DNA from: Streptomyces qaidamensis
GTDB taxonomy: Bacteria > Actinomycetota > Actinomycetes > Streptomycetales > Streptomycetaceae
NCBI RefSeq assembly: GCF_001611795.1
Contig: NZ_CP015098.1
Span: 9,019,373-9,083,372, forward strand
Direction of reading: 5' to 3'
DNA: 64,000 bases
This document shows, piece after piece, positions 17,304-25,639 of this stretch. Under the pieces are notes generated by a model that was not told the DNA's origin, did no database searches, and saw nothing but the letters and a program-made list of their open reading frames with translations. Numbering within the stretch: the first letter of the stretch is position 1; every line of letters begins with the position of its first letter. Both the position numbers and the translations under genes were made by a program.

Positions 17304-17921
17304 ATGACCTCAACTGGCGGCCCTTTCACCGAGCATGACGATCAGCCGCGTGCCCGCCTTCTGGAGCTGGTCGGCGCCATCGAACCCTGGGACGACCTGG
17401 AGCGCACCCATCTGAAGACCGCGACGCGGTGGATCGCCGGCGGAGCCCCGGTCTACCGGGTGCGCAAGCCGGATGTTCCCGCGATGCACTTGGTGAGCTA
17501 CTTCGTCGTCCTCGACGACACCAGCGGTCAGCTGCTGCTCGTCGCGCACCGCAAGGCGGGCCTGTGGCTGCCGGCCGGCGGACACGTCGAGCCGGAGGAA
17601 GACCCGTGGGCCGCGGTGGTGCGCGAATGTCGTGAGGAGCTGGGCATCCAGGCCACGGCCTCGCAGATCACCGGCGAGCTCCCCTTCTTCCTCACCGTCA
17701 CCGAGACTCGGGGGCAGGGCGCACACACCGACGTCTCGCTCTGGTACCTCCTCGACGCCGATGCTGACACCGTCACCTCCTACGACCAGGACGAGTTCGA
17801 CGCGATCCGGTGGCTGACCGGCGAGCAGGTGCTCGGGGAATCGGACGAGCTGCTCGACCCCCACATGCACCGCTTCACCCGCAAGCTGCAGCATGCCCGG
17901 GCAGGAAGGCATTGCGGGTAG
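17304..17921 (+). CDS. Nudix hydrolase
   Basis: This 205-residue cytosolic hydrolase has a complete Nudix box near residues 94-116: GHVEPEEDPWAAVVRECREE then LG, with the metal-binding REx2EE residues intact. A long N-terminal lead (LLELVGAIEPWDDLERTHLK) is typical of a group acting on nucleoside diphosphate derivatives. The substrate is unknown. The ATG at 17304 follows GGAAG. Confidence 0.88.
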   Translation: MTSTGGPFTEHDDQPRARLLELVGAIEPWDDLERTHLKTATRWIAGGAPVYRVRKPDVPAMHLVSYFVVLDDTSGQLLLVAHRKAGLWLPAGGHVEPEEDPWAAVVRECREELGIQATASQITGELPFFLTVTETRGQGAHTDVSLWYLLDADADTVTSYDQDEFDAIRWLTGEQVLGESDELLDPHMHRFTRKLQHARAGRHCG

Positions 17922-18436
17922 CCTCCCTCCGCCGCCTCCAGGCCCGCGGGGTGCGATCGCTGTGCCGGATCGGCTCTGGCGACGGCCTGGTGCTGTCCGC
18001 GCTGGCCGGGCGTGCGGCCCGGTGGCCGCTGCCGATGCAGCGGATGCTGGTGGCGGCGCCGGCGGAATGGCCAGGCGGCCGAGGCGACCGCGGTCCTTGG
18101 ACGTCTGCTGGACGGTCCCCTCGGGACCGAGATCCAGGCCGGTGCGATCGACGCGCTCGGCAGGCGACGAGCTTCAGCAAGCGTCGCTGCGCTCCTGCGC
18201 CGTGCAACGGGGTCGACCCGGCCCGGAACCGGCCCTCGTCACCGTGGCCCGGTCCGTGCCCCTCGGCCGGCCTGCTCTACCCTCATGGGCATGGCCGGTG
18301 CGATTTTCGGCCTGAGCGGCGATGCAATCAGGTCACGTGAGTCTTGTGAACACCGGGCCAGCCCGGACAGAGGCGCTCGCACTCCCTGGGCCCAGTGGAC
18401 CGCTGCACTCGACTGAATGCCTGTCAGGGAGGACCG
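17922..18436. other. Intergenic region with a possible HEAT-repeat gene remnant
   Basis: In the plus strand near 18070-18210 one frame reads AEATAVLGRLLDGPLGTEIQ then AGAIDALGRRRASASVAALL, which looks like two helical HEAT-type repeats. An upstream piece in another frame (GLVLSALAGRAARWPLPMQR) may belong to it. No start codon or intact frame exists, so this is at best a decayed gene. Confidence 0.3.
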
Positions 18437-19108
18437 TTGCACCACGACGAGCGAGCAGAGCGGCCCGGAAGCCACGGAGAGCACCAGATCCAGCGTGAGG
18501 TGGGCACCGTCGACCGCGCAGATCGGTTCTACGGCGAACAGGTGCTCGACCGGCTCAACTCGCGGATGACGGAGTTCGTAGCCCGTCAGGAGATGTTCTT
18601 CCTCGCCACGGCGGACGGGCAGGGGGAGTGCGACAGCACGTTCCGGGCCGGACCGCCCGGTTTCCTCCAGGTGATCGATGCCGCGACCCTGGCATACCCG
18701 GAGTACCGCGGGAACGGGGTCATGGCCTCGCTCGGCAACATCCGGGAGAACCCCCACGTCGGCATCCTGATGATCGACTTCTCCCAGGACCGTATCGGTC
18801 TGCATGTCAACGGCCGCGCCCGGTTGGTCACCGATGAGGACATGCGCCGAAAGTACCCCGGCCTCCCCGTCGATCCGGTCCCGGGGCGACGTCCTCAGAT
18901 GTGGGTGGAGGTCGAGGTCGAAGAGGCATACATCCACTGCTCGAAGCACATACCGAGGCTGGTCAAGGCACCGCTGCGGCAGAGCGTCGACGAGGCGCAT
19001 GGTGCAGCCGGTGACGCCGGGCAGGCCTGGGGCACGGACGACGTCAGGCGCAAGGGCGGTGACTACTTCGGAGCAGCGGCCCGACGACACGGGTTGGCTC
19101 CGCGCTGA
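18437..19108 (+). CDS. Pyridoxamine 5'-phosphate oxidase-like protein
   Basis: This 223-residue protein has a PNPOx-like split-barrel flavin fold: RMTEFVARQEMFFLATADGQ then GECDSTFRAGPPGFLQVIDA, and ENPHVGILMIDFSQDRIGLH. CSKHIPRLVKAPLR matches the C-terminal part of the family. The start is a TTG at 18437 with an excellent GGGAGGA site; no ATG or GTG fits as well. It probably binds FMN or F420; the reaction is unknown. Confidence 0.85.
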   Translation: MHHDERAERPGSHGEHQIQREVGTVDRADRFYGEQVLDRLNSRMTEFVARQEMFFLATADGQGECDSTFRAGPPGFLQVIDAATLAYPEYRGNGVMASLGNIRENPHVGILMIDFSQDRIGLHVNGRARLVTDEDMRRKYPGLPVDPVPGRRPQMWVEVEVEEAYIHCSKHIPRLVKAPLRQSVDEAHGAAGDAGQAWGTDDVRRKGGDYFGAAARRHGLAPR

Positions 19109-19295
19109 GAAGTACCACGGAGGCGGTGCTTCTCACCAGGGAAGGGGCTGAGCCCGATCCCTTGGTCGCGGCCGTGGCTGATGGAGGTATCTTCATGTGG
19201 CTCTGGCCGCGACGGCGTGAGCCGAGCCCGAGCAGTCTCAGCCGGCCGGGTGAGGATCCACGCTGCCGAGGCGCCCAAGAACCTCGGAGAATGAC

Positions 19296-20117
19296 ATGCG
19301 CCGTCCTCTCGCGCTCGCCGCTGCCGCCACGCTGCTGTGTGTCGGCTGTTCCACGGCTGATGCCGGTAACCGCGACAAGCCCGCGGCCGCGCCATCGCCA
19401 CCGTCGTCCGGCTCGTCGTCCGGCTCCGGCTCCGGCTCCGCCGTTCGAGCGGCCGTTGCGGCTCTCCGTGAGGACACGGCCGGCTTCCGCCAGAAGTTCG
19501 AACTGGAGAGCGAGGGCCAGGTGTACGGCCTCACCATCACCGGTGGCTTCGACTTCGCCGGGGACAAGGGTCACCTGGCGGTCGACCTTCCCGGCGGCGC
19601 CATCGACCACAGTGACCAGATCTTCGCGGACAGCAAGATCTACATCAGCGGTGTCCAGGGAATCGGCGAGGACACCTGGGGGGTCATGCCCCGGGACGAG
19701 GCGGAGGCCCACTACTTGCTGCGGTCCCCGCTCAACGACCCCGAGCACGTCCTGCAGCAGATCGCCGCGATGCGCAAGATCTCCCGGGAGGGGACGGAGA
19801 ACGTCCAGGGGGTGCGCGCCGTGCGTTACCGAGGCATCCTCGACCACCGGACCGTCACCCAGCGCATGGCCACGGATGTGCGCACGAGGATGGAGCAGGC
19901 CCGCGACGCCCTGGGGAGCGATGTACCGGTCTTCGCGGACGCGTGGGTCGACGACCGGGGGCGGCTGGTGCAGATCCGCATGAGTGTGAACATGTCCGGT
20001 ACGCGGGTCACGCTGACGATGGCCCTGTCGGACATCGGTGAGCCGGTCCGCGTGAAGGTTCCGCGGGCCTCGGACACGGTCCCCGTCACCGAAGCCGGCG
20101 GCATCCTGAACGGCTGA
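19296..20117 (+). CDS. LppX/LprG-like lipoprotein
   Basis: The 273-residue precursor has a signal peptide with a lipobox (LCVGC, Cys at residue 18), a Ser/Gly/Pro linker (residues 29-48) and a domain resembling the LppX/LprAFG family (FELESEGQVYGLTITGGFDF, then DEWVDDRGRLVQIRMS-like ADAWVDDRGRLVQIRMSVNM). These are membrane-anchored lipid carriers or sensors on the outer face. The ATG at 19296 is preceded by GGAGAA. Confidence 0.85.
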   Translation: MRRPLALAAAATLLCVGCSTADAGNRDKPAAAPSPPSSGSSSGSGSGSAVRAAVAALREDTAGFRQKFELESEGQVYGLTITGGFDFAGDKGHLAVDLPGGAIDHSDQIFADSKIYISGVQGIGEDTWGVMPRDEAEAHYLLRSPLNDPEHVLQQIAAMRKISREGTENVQGVRAVRYRGILDHRTVTQRMATDVRTRMEQARDALGSDVPVFADAWVDDRGRLVQIRMSVNMSGTRVTLTMALSDIGEPVRVKVPRASDTVPVTEAGGILNG

Positions 20118-20218
20118 CCCGGATGGCTGCCGGGCCTCCTATCAGCGGGCTCCCACCGCCTGACCGCAGGCTGCGGCTGTGGCACGCCGGCGCGGGAGGG
20201 GGACAGAGCGATGCAGCG

Positions 20219-20884
20219 TCAGCTGGGCGACGTGGTGGGGGTGGTCGTGCTGTTCGCCCATGCTGTGTCGAATTGCTGGAGGGCGATGGTGTAGAGGAGG
20301 CCGGGGGCTCGTGCGTAGAGACAAGGGGAGTTCCTGCCGTGCGCGTTGTCGCTGTAGAAGGTGAGGTAGGCGACCTTGTCGGTGGCTATGACGCGGCATG
20401 TGTGCGGGAGGTTGTAGCTGTGCAGTCGGATGTTGCGTTGTGAACGAGCGGCCTGGGCGAGGTAGTTGATATTGGCTCGAACTTGGCTTCTGAGCAGGGC
20501 CGGGGTGAAGCCCGGGTCGAAGCGGGCGACATCCTGGCACCGGCGGTCAAGCCAGGAGTCGTCCGGTGTGTCCGGGTCGGGAAGCAGGATCTGGACGGAT
20601 GCGGGCGTGCTGTCGCCGGACCACAGAGGGGCGAAGGCCTCGCGGGTGAGTATGTTGCCGCGTCCGGCCATGACCTTGACCCAGCGGGCCCGGACGAGAT
20701 CCTGGCTCATGCTCCGCTCTGCGGCGGATTGGCGGCGGTAGACGCGGCGGAGCCCGGTGCCGGTGAACCAGGAGCACGCAGCGGTGAGCCACCACAGGGG
20801 GCGCGAGGCGCGCAGCAGGCTGAGGGCGAGCAGGAGGGCGCTGGTGATGAGGGAGCTGAGTATGCCGAGCAAGAAGGCGTTCAC
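20219..20884 (-). CDS. Membrane-anchored protein of unknown function, third gene of the PNP operon
   Basis: The 221-residue protein has an N-terminal helix (FLLGILSSLITSALLLALSL) and a soluble part of about 180 residues: VKVMAGRGNILTREAFAPLW, VQILLPDPDTPDDSWLDRRC, then RLHSYNLPHTCRVIATDKVA and YARAPGLLYTIALQQFDTAW. The last two segments recall phospholipase D-like folds without the HKD motif, which occur as sensor domains in bacterial conflict systems; this likeness is tentative. The GTG start at 20884 lies 61 bp after the PNP gene on the same strand. Confidence 0.72.
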   Translation of the reverse strand: MNAFLLGILSSLITSALLLALSLLRASRPLWWLTAACSWFTGTGLRRVYRRQSAAERSMSQDLVRARWVKVMAGRGNILTREAFAPLWSGDSTPASVQILLPDPDTPDDSWLDRRCQDVARFDPGFTPALLRSQVRANINYLAQAARSQRNIRLHSYNLPHTCRVIATDKVAYLTFYSDNAHGRNSPCLYARAPGLLYTIALQQFDTAWANSTTTPTTSPS

Positions 20885-20945
20885 GCTGAGGCTCCAGTGA
20901 TGGAAGTGGTCTCCTTGGACGGTGCTCGCGGTGTCCGGGGCTGAG

Positions 20946-21857
20946 CTAGCAGAGGTAGGGGAGTAGTCGGCTCAGGACGTGGGCGGCGTTTCTGGCGGCG
21001 AGTTCGTGGTGACTGTGGCCCTTCTCTTCGTCGGCGTTGTCGGAGACGCCGCGAATGACGATCCAGCCGGGGTTCGCTGTGTCATGGACTGAGTTCTCCT
21101 GCCAGTACTGACTGAGCCCGCCGGCTTCCATGTCTACGGCCAGGACCTTCTCGTGGTAGGTGGTGAGGTAGGTTCGAATGTCACTGGCCCGGTCGGCGAT
21201 GACGGCTTCGCCGGACCCGATGACTCCGGGATACACCTCGTACTCGTTGCCGGCGTGTGCGGTCATTTGGCCGTTGATGCGCGCCGGCGTCCCGTGAGCG
21301 GTGAAGTAGGCATTCACGGCGTGAACGACTTGCGCGGGTGCTTGCCGGTGTTCTCCGCGGTGACGAGTGTCTCCCCGGGGATTGATCTTGCGGTTCTCGT
21401 AGTAGACGACGTCGGTGGAGACGATCACATTGCCGATCCGGGCGTAGTCGTCATGGATGCCGCCTCCGACGCCGACGAGGGCCCACAGACGGGGGTTGTA
21501 GTGGCGTCGGAGGTTCTCCAGAGCGGCCATGGTCGACCGCTGGCCCTGGCTTTGCGTCTGTGTGGCCACGACGCGCAAGGTGGCGCCGGGGACGGTGTGT
21601 TCACCCTGGTAGAAGTAGAGACCGCTGGGCCTTTTGTGCAGGGTGAGTTTCAACTCGTCGATGATGGACCTCAGTTCCTCACTGAGGATGGTGACGATCC
21701 CGAGGTCCCACCGGGCGTCCGCTTCGGCGGCGGGGTCGGCGGCAGGATCGGCGGCGGGCGGCGACGTGATCGCGGACGCTTGCGCGTTGGCTCCGATCGC
21801 GATGTTGCTGAAGTGGTTGTTGTTGCCGTGGCTGATGATGCCTCGGTTGTTGGTCAT
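20946..21857 (-). CDS. Nucleoside phosphorylase-fold protein with N-terminal amyloid-like motif
   Basis: The 303-residue protein has a PNP_UDP/MTAN-like domain from about residue 50. The catalytic set is visible: acidic pair in ILSEELRSI (E60/E61), the phosphate/ribose loop VGVGGG (128-133), VDMEAGG (241-247, binding the ribose hydroxyls) and RGVSDNAD (269-276, catalytic Asp). It should cleave an N-glycosidic bond of a nucleoside or nucleotide. Residues 6-27 (GIISHGNNNHFSNIAIGANA) form a short Asn/Gly motif matched by the C-terminus of the neighbouring membrane protein. It starts inside the upstream stop (ATGA), so it is coupled. Such domains serve as effectors in several bacterial conflict systems; that role here is inference. 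Confidence 0.85.
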   Translation of the reverse strand: MTNNRGIISHGNNNHFSNIAIGANAQASAITSPPAADPAADPAAEADARWDLGIVTILSEELRSIIDELKLTLHKRPSGLYFYQGEHTVPGATLRVVATQTQSQGQRSTMAALENLRRHYNPRLWALVGVGGGIHDDYARIGNVIVSTDVVYYENRKINPRGDTRHRGEHRQAPAQVVHAVNAYFTAHGTPARINGQMTAHAGNEYEVYPGVIGSGEAVIADRASDIRTYLTTYHEKVLAVDMEAGGLSQYWQENSVHDTANPGWIVIRGVSDNADEEKGHSHHELAARNAAHVLSRLLPYLC

Positions 21858-23587
21858 GAAGGGGCTCCGTTGTCGGACGGCAAGGGCGGGTTGGCGGGAG
21901 CGCCGACCTGAGCTGCTTCACCTACGGCGTTATTGGTGAAGCTGTTGTTGTCACCGAAGTTGAAGATCCCGCTGTTAATGATCTTGAGTGCACGATCGTC
22001 GAAGTCGGAGGTGTCGACGCCCTTGTCGTGCAGGAAGTCGCTGGCAGCGCTCAGAAGCCGCTGCTCTATGGTTTTCATGCGCCCGAGGATGTCGCTCTTT
22101 TCGAGCTGCACCTTGGTCCATGCCTGAGACGATTCTTGCCTTATGCTGACGCGGCTGCCGATGAGGATGTTGCGGATCGGCGTCGTAGTCAGGTCGCGGG
22201 GCAGGACAGCGGCCTTCGCCAGTGCGTAGAAGTAGCGGAAAAGCCGCCAGGAGCACTGGATGTCGGAGGGCAGGGCGGTCAGTTCGTTGAAAGCGGCCAG
22301 TACAACGGCTGTCGCGCCGTGGTGGCCGAATTCTTCAACTCGCTGAAATGACCGTGGTGTGTGCGCGAGCACGCAGGCCGCCGTGGACAGGCTCAGGGTT
22401 CGTCCCTGCAGGCTGACGTGCAGCAGGACGGTCGCAACGAATTCCGCTCCGTCGGCGGGTGTGGTGACTTCGAGGAAGTGATGCTGTTTCGATTCCGGGG
22501 TGTTGATGATGGAGCGCAAGTCGCCCCGGGTGAAATGGTGCGGAAGGAGCGATCGGTCTGCGGCGACATCGGTTTCGGCGACGTAAACGCGGTCCCGGAC
22601 CTCTGCCGGCAGTCGGACGTCATGGCTGTCCGTGTTCAGCAGCAGCACCGCTTCGCGCAGGTACTCAACGAGTTCGTGTGCCTGGAAGGGCGGCACGGGG
22701 TGCTCACGCTCGTGCAGCGGTGCCTCGTCGGTATCGGGCCGCAGCAACTGGATACTCATCGGCGGGTTCCACTGGTAGACGAGTTCGCCGGCTCCGATGA
22801 ACGGTGATTCGTCACCGAAGAGGGTGAACACGGTGAAGTCATCGTCTTCGTCGTCGTTGTGCCGTGGACGGCGGTACACGGCGCACATGTGGTGCTGTTG
22901 GCGGTCGGCTGCCCGCTGCCGGCCGGACAGGCGGGCGGGCCGCAGCGCCCGTGTGCGCAATATGCGGTTGAGGGTCAGCTGGCGTGCGGCTCCGACGGCG
23001 AGGTAGACGAGTATCACCGCTGTGGCCACGCGGAGGGCCGTCATTGCCTGCTGCGGATAGACGAGTGCGATGACCAGAATGGTCAGGGCCAGCCACAGCG
23101 CGGCCGTGGCGACGCGTTTGATTGCGTATGTCTTACGTGTTGTATGGCGCGGAAAGAGAAGTTTGAGGAGGTAGCGATGCGCCTGTAACGTGCCGAGGCC
23201 GCCGCGTCTGGACTTCTGGGCAGGGATCGGCTGGCGATCGACGCTTCGCAGGAGGGTGGCGAGCCGGAGGAGCAGTAGGAGCCCCAAGCCGCTGGCGACA
23301 AGGACGGCCGCGGGAACGGCCCCGGCGAGCAGGGGGCCGACTACCGCAGCTAGCACCGTGGCGCGAGGGAGCGCGCTGAGAGCAGCGGCACGCCACGCGT
23401 GATGCATGACGGGGACGATGTCGAAGCCATAGGACGGGGCCACCCTGCGGTGTGGCGCCGTGCATACTCGGTCGATCACGAGATCACGGAAACGCTCATC
23501 CACGTACACGCCGACACAGAGGTGACGGGTGGCGGCGGTGGGTTCGAGCGCTATGTCCTGTGTCGGTGGCGCATGGGAAGTGGTCAT
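21854..23587 (-). CDS. Membrane protein with C-terminal amyloid-like motif
   Basis: This is a 577-residue protein of unknown family. It has four membrane helices in two hairpins (about 76-113 and 158-203), a large cytosolic region, and a C-terminal tail holding GIFNFGDNNSFTNNAVGEAA (540-559). That motif shares the pattern G-[DN]-N-N-x-F-[ST]-N-x-A-[IV]-G with the N-terminus of the PNP protein made from the overlapping next gene. The arrangement suggests that the two proteins meet through these motifs, with this one as membrane sensor or scaffold. The ATG at 23587 is 43 bp from the divergent Nudix-wHTH gene (or 64 bp from its alternative start). Confidence 0.75.
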   Translation of the reverse strand: MTTSHAPPTQDIALEPTAATRHLCVGVYVDERFRDLVIDRVCTAPHRRVAPSYGFDIVPVMHHAWRAAALSALPRATVLAAVVGPLLAGAVPAAVLVASGLGLLLLLRLATLLRSVDRQPIPAQKSRRGGLGTLQAHRYLLKLLFPRHTTRKTYAIKRVATAALWLALTILVIALVYPQQAMTALRVATAVILVYLAVGAARQLTLNRILRTRALRPARLSGRQRAADRQQHHMCAVYRRPRHNDDEDDDFTVFTLFGDESPFIGAGELVYQWNPPMSIQLLRPDTDEAPLHEREHPVPPFQAHELVEYLREAVLLLNTDSHDVRLPAEVRDRVYVAETDVAADRSLLPHHFTRGDLRSIINTPESKQHHFLEVTTPADGAEFVATVLLHVSLQGRTLSLSTAACVLAHTPRSFQRVEEFGHHGATAVVLAAFNELTALPSDIQCSWRLFRYFYALAKAAVLPRDLTTTPIRNILIGSRVSIRQESSQAWTKVQLEKSDILGRMKTIEQRLLSAASDFLHDKGVDTSDFDDRALKIINSGIFNFGDNNSFTNNAVGEAAQVGAPANPPLPSDNGAPS

Positions 23588-23608
23588 GTCCTGCCCCCGC
23601 TCCTACAG

Positions 23609-23629
23609 TTATGGTTGATGCGACCATAA
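23609..23629. promoter_or_regulatory. Palindrome between divergent genes, TTATGGT-N7-ACCATAA
   Basis: A perfect 7-bp inverted repeat with a 7-bp spacer lies between the start of the 577-residue membrane protein gene and the Nudix-wHTH gene. It is the likely operator for the Nudix-wHTH regulator, controlling both directions. Confidence 0.7.
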
Positions 23630-23650
23630 GTGGCTGCAGAGTTTAAGTCA

Positions 23651-24400
23651 ATGAGACCTTTAGGGGTGCAGGTGGATGACTGGCTGAAAGACTCGGACGA
23701 GGTCGAAGCCTCATGGCTGACCGTGGACCTCGCGATCTTCACCCTGAGGGACGATCAGCTGATGATGCTCCTGGTCGAGCGTGGCCTCGAGCCCTTCCGT
23801 GGCAAGCCCGCCATGCCCGGAGGTTACGTACAGAAGAACGAGACCCTTCGTGAGGGAGCCCTGCGTGAGCTGGCGGAAGAAGCCGGCATTGACGGCAGCC
23901 GACTTCATCTCGAGCAGCTCGGCACCTATGCAGACCCCGGACGTGACCCACGGGGCAGGGTGGTCACGGTCGCCTACCTCGCGCTCGGCCCCGACCTGCC
24001 GGACCCCGTGGGTGGCACAGACGCCGAACGCGCCTTCTGGGCCCCCGTGGCACACCTGGAAGACGGCACCCTCCACCTGGCGTTCGACCACAGAGAGATC
24101 CTGACGGAGGCCCTGGAAGAGGTCCGCAGAAGGCTCGAATACACCGCTGTGGCCGCAGCCTTCTGCGAGGAGCCCTTCACGCTCACAGAGCTGCGCACGG
24201 TCTACCAAGTGATCTGGGGTCAGAACCTGGACCCGAGCAACTTCCGCCGTAAAGTACTCAACACAGCAGGATTCGTGCAGCCGACAGGGCAGCAACGGCT
24301 GCCCCCCACTGGCCGCCCGGCCGCCCTCTACCGCCGCGGACAGGCATGGCTGCTCAGCCCGCCCCTGCTGCGTGCCACTACGTCCGGTCGGCGAGACTGA
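23651..24400 (+). CDS. NrtR-like regulator: Nudix domain plus winged helix
   Basis: This protein of about 249 residues has an N-terminal Nudix domain with a full box (GGYVQKNETLREGALRELAE then EAGI) and a C-terminal wHTH (FTLTELRTVYQVIWGQNLDP, SNFRRKVLNTAGFV), the NrtR layout. NrtR proteins bind ADP-ribose or related nucleotides in the Nudix pocket and release DNA. With an intact Nudix box it might also hydrolyse its ligand. It is divergent from the PNP operon with a palindrome between. A GTG at 23630 would add seven residues; ATG 23651 is used. Confidence 0.85.
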   Translation: MRPLGVQVDDWLKDSDEVEASWLTVDLAIFTLRDDQLMMLLVERGLEPFRGKPAMPGGYVQKNETLREGALRELAEEAGIDGSRLHLEQLGTYADPGRDPRGRVVTVAYLALGPDLPDPVGGTDAERAFWAPVAHLEDGTLHLAFDHREILTEALEEVRRRLEYTAVAAAFCEEPFTLTELRTVYQVIWGQNLDPSNFRRKVLNTAGFVQPTGQQRLPPTGRPAALYRRGQAWLLSPPLLRATTSGRRD

Positions 24401-25010
24401 GACGGACCCAGCCGCGGAACAATGATGTCGTAGAACGCTGCGCGCTGGTCCGTGCACGGTCACGTGACGACCCGGTCAGCAGGCCCGTCCCACTGAAGAA
24501 CGCTTGGTGGACGAGATACCCGGTGAGCTCCGCAGCGAGCAGGCCCCACGCCGCGACCACGTCGACTCCCGCTGCTCGGTGTGGTTGGCGAGGCGCTGGT
24601 GGTGGCGGCTGTGGCGGCCTGGACGGCGGGGTGAGCAGGGCCGCAGCGGTGGACGTCAGGAGGGTGGTGCCCCTGGCATCGGTGAGGTGGACTTCACCGG
24701 TGTAGGAGAGTTCGGCGATCAGCAGGGAGTCCGTGCTGGTGAAGCGGCCGGTCAGCCAGGTGCAGCCGAGGATGCCGAGGAACTTGCCCACGAGCAGTCC
24801 GCCGAGGACGCCCCAGGTCATGGTGCAGGCGAAGAAGCCGCCCGGGCCGGAAGGGGAAACGCCGGCGGACATCACCGCGAAGACCGGCAGCGCGATCCCG
24901 GCTGTGAACGGACGCGGGGCTTCTTCGGCCTGGTGTGAGGGCGAGACGCGCTCGCCGTCTCGCATGTGGGTGCGCATGAGCAGGCCCACGGCGACCCCGG
25001 CGTATGTCCG
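24378..25010 (-). pseudogene. Na+/H+ antiporter NhaA remnant
   Basis: Minus-strand sequence reads AGVAVGLLMRTHMRDGERVS, PRPFTAGIALPVFAVMSAGV and VLGGLLVGKFLGILGCTWLT, the middle of NhaA. It then jumps from GRFTSTD straight to SLLIAELSYTG, skipping the conserved DVFGLALLAGIGFTV segment: an internal deletion of about 25 codons. The N-terminal half is missing altogether. Non-functional. Confidence 0.75.
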
Positions 25011-25187
25011 GCCGTGGTCATCACTGCTCCTTGTTCTCGACTCTCGCCGTCGCCCGTCTGCCGCGAGGACGGTGGGCGCCCGGGGACAGCACGCCATCGG
25101 CACCCCTGGCTGGTCGTGACGCTCACCGCACGGCCTTCGTAGCCCAGTTGACGAGAGGCTGTCGCGCACTTTTTGGCGTGCACGTGA

Positions 25188-25218
25188 CGTGCCGCATCCC
25201 TTCTCGGGATGCGGCACG
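25188..25218 (-). terminator. Hairpin terminator after the I36-like genes
   Basis: A 13-bp perfect stem with a 5-base loop (TTCTC) lies 14 bp past the stop codon at 25232 on the minus strand. There is no U-tract. It should end the transcript of the small secreted proteins. Confidence 0.8.
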
Positions 25219-25231
25219 CCACGGAGGTGGT

Positions 25232-25637
25232 TCAGCAGCTGTCCACCCAGCGGTGCGAGCGGAACCGGTCCGAGGCGTTCACCGTCGTGCCGGGCGCGAC
25301 GCACACCGGTGGGCCGGCGAAGTCCGGCTGCCGGTGGACGGCCACCGGAGTGGAGCCCTCGTTCCGCATGGACCGCACGCCCTTGGCCTCGGTCCACGAA
25401 CAGCGCACCGGGCCGTCGTACCAGTCGGGGTCGTCCTCGACCGACTGGCAGCGGTCACCGCTGCCGAAGGCCCCGGTGTAGAAGCAGACGTGTCCCGTAG
25501 GGCAGCCCTGTCCCCGGGCTTCGGCCGCCTGGGTGTTCCCAGGCATCGCGACGACGGCCAGGGCGGCGACGGCGACGCTGCTCAGTGCCGTGCGAACGCG
25601 CGATCTTTGTCCCCCCCCCCGCGTTCCCGCGCACCAC
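25232..25637 (-). CDS. Small secreted I36-like protein, apparently frameshifted in its signal peptide
   Basis: From ATG 25546 the frame encodes MPGNTQAAEARGQG followed by a peptidase-inhibitor-I36-like domain: CPTGHVCFYTG, DW, CSW, VRSM and RSHRWVDSC, with six spaced Cys. Upstream in frame lie an obvious signal-peptide core (RTALSSVAVAALAVVA) and an n-region (RSR). But the only good start (GTG at 25637, next to the stop of the preceding gene) is separated from it by a run of ten C at 25611-25620 that puts it one base out of frame. Nine C would restore it. It is either a sequencing error, a decayed gene or a slippage switch. Confidence 0.7.
25611..25620. repeat. Ten-C homopolymer
   Basis: A run of ten C (ten G on the coding strand) lies in the n-region of the signal peptide of the small secreted protein gene. 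Changing its length by one base switches the reading frame. Confidence 0.85.
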
Positions 25638-25639
25638 GG

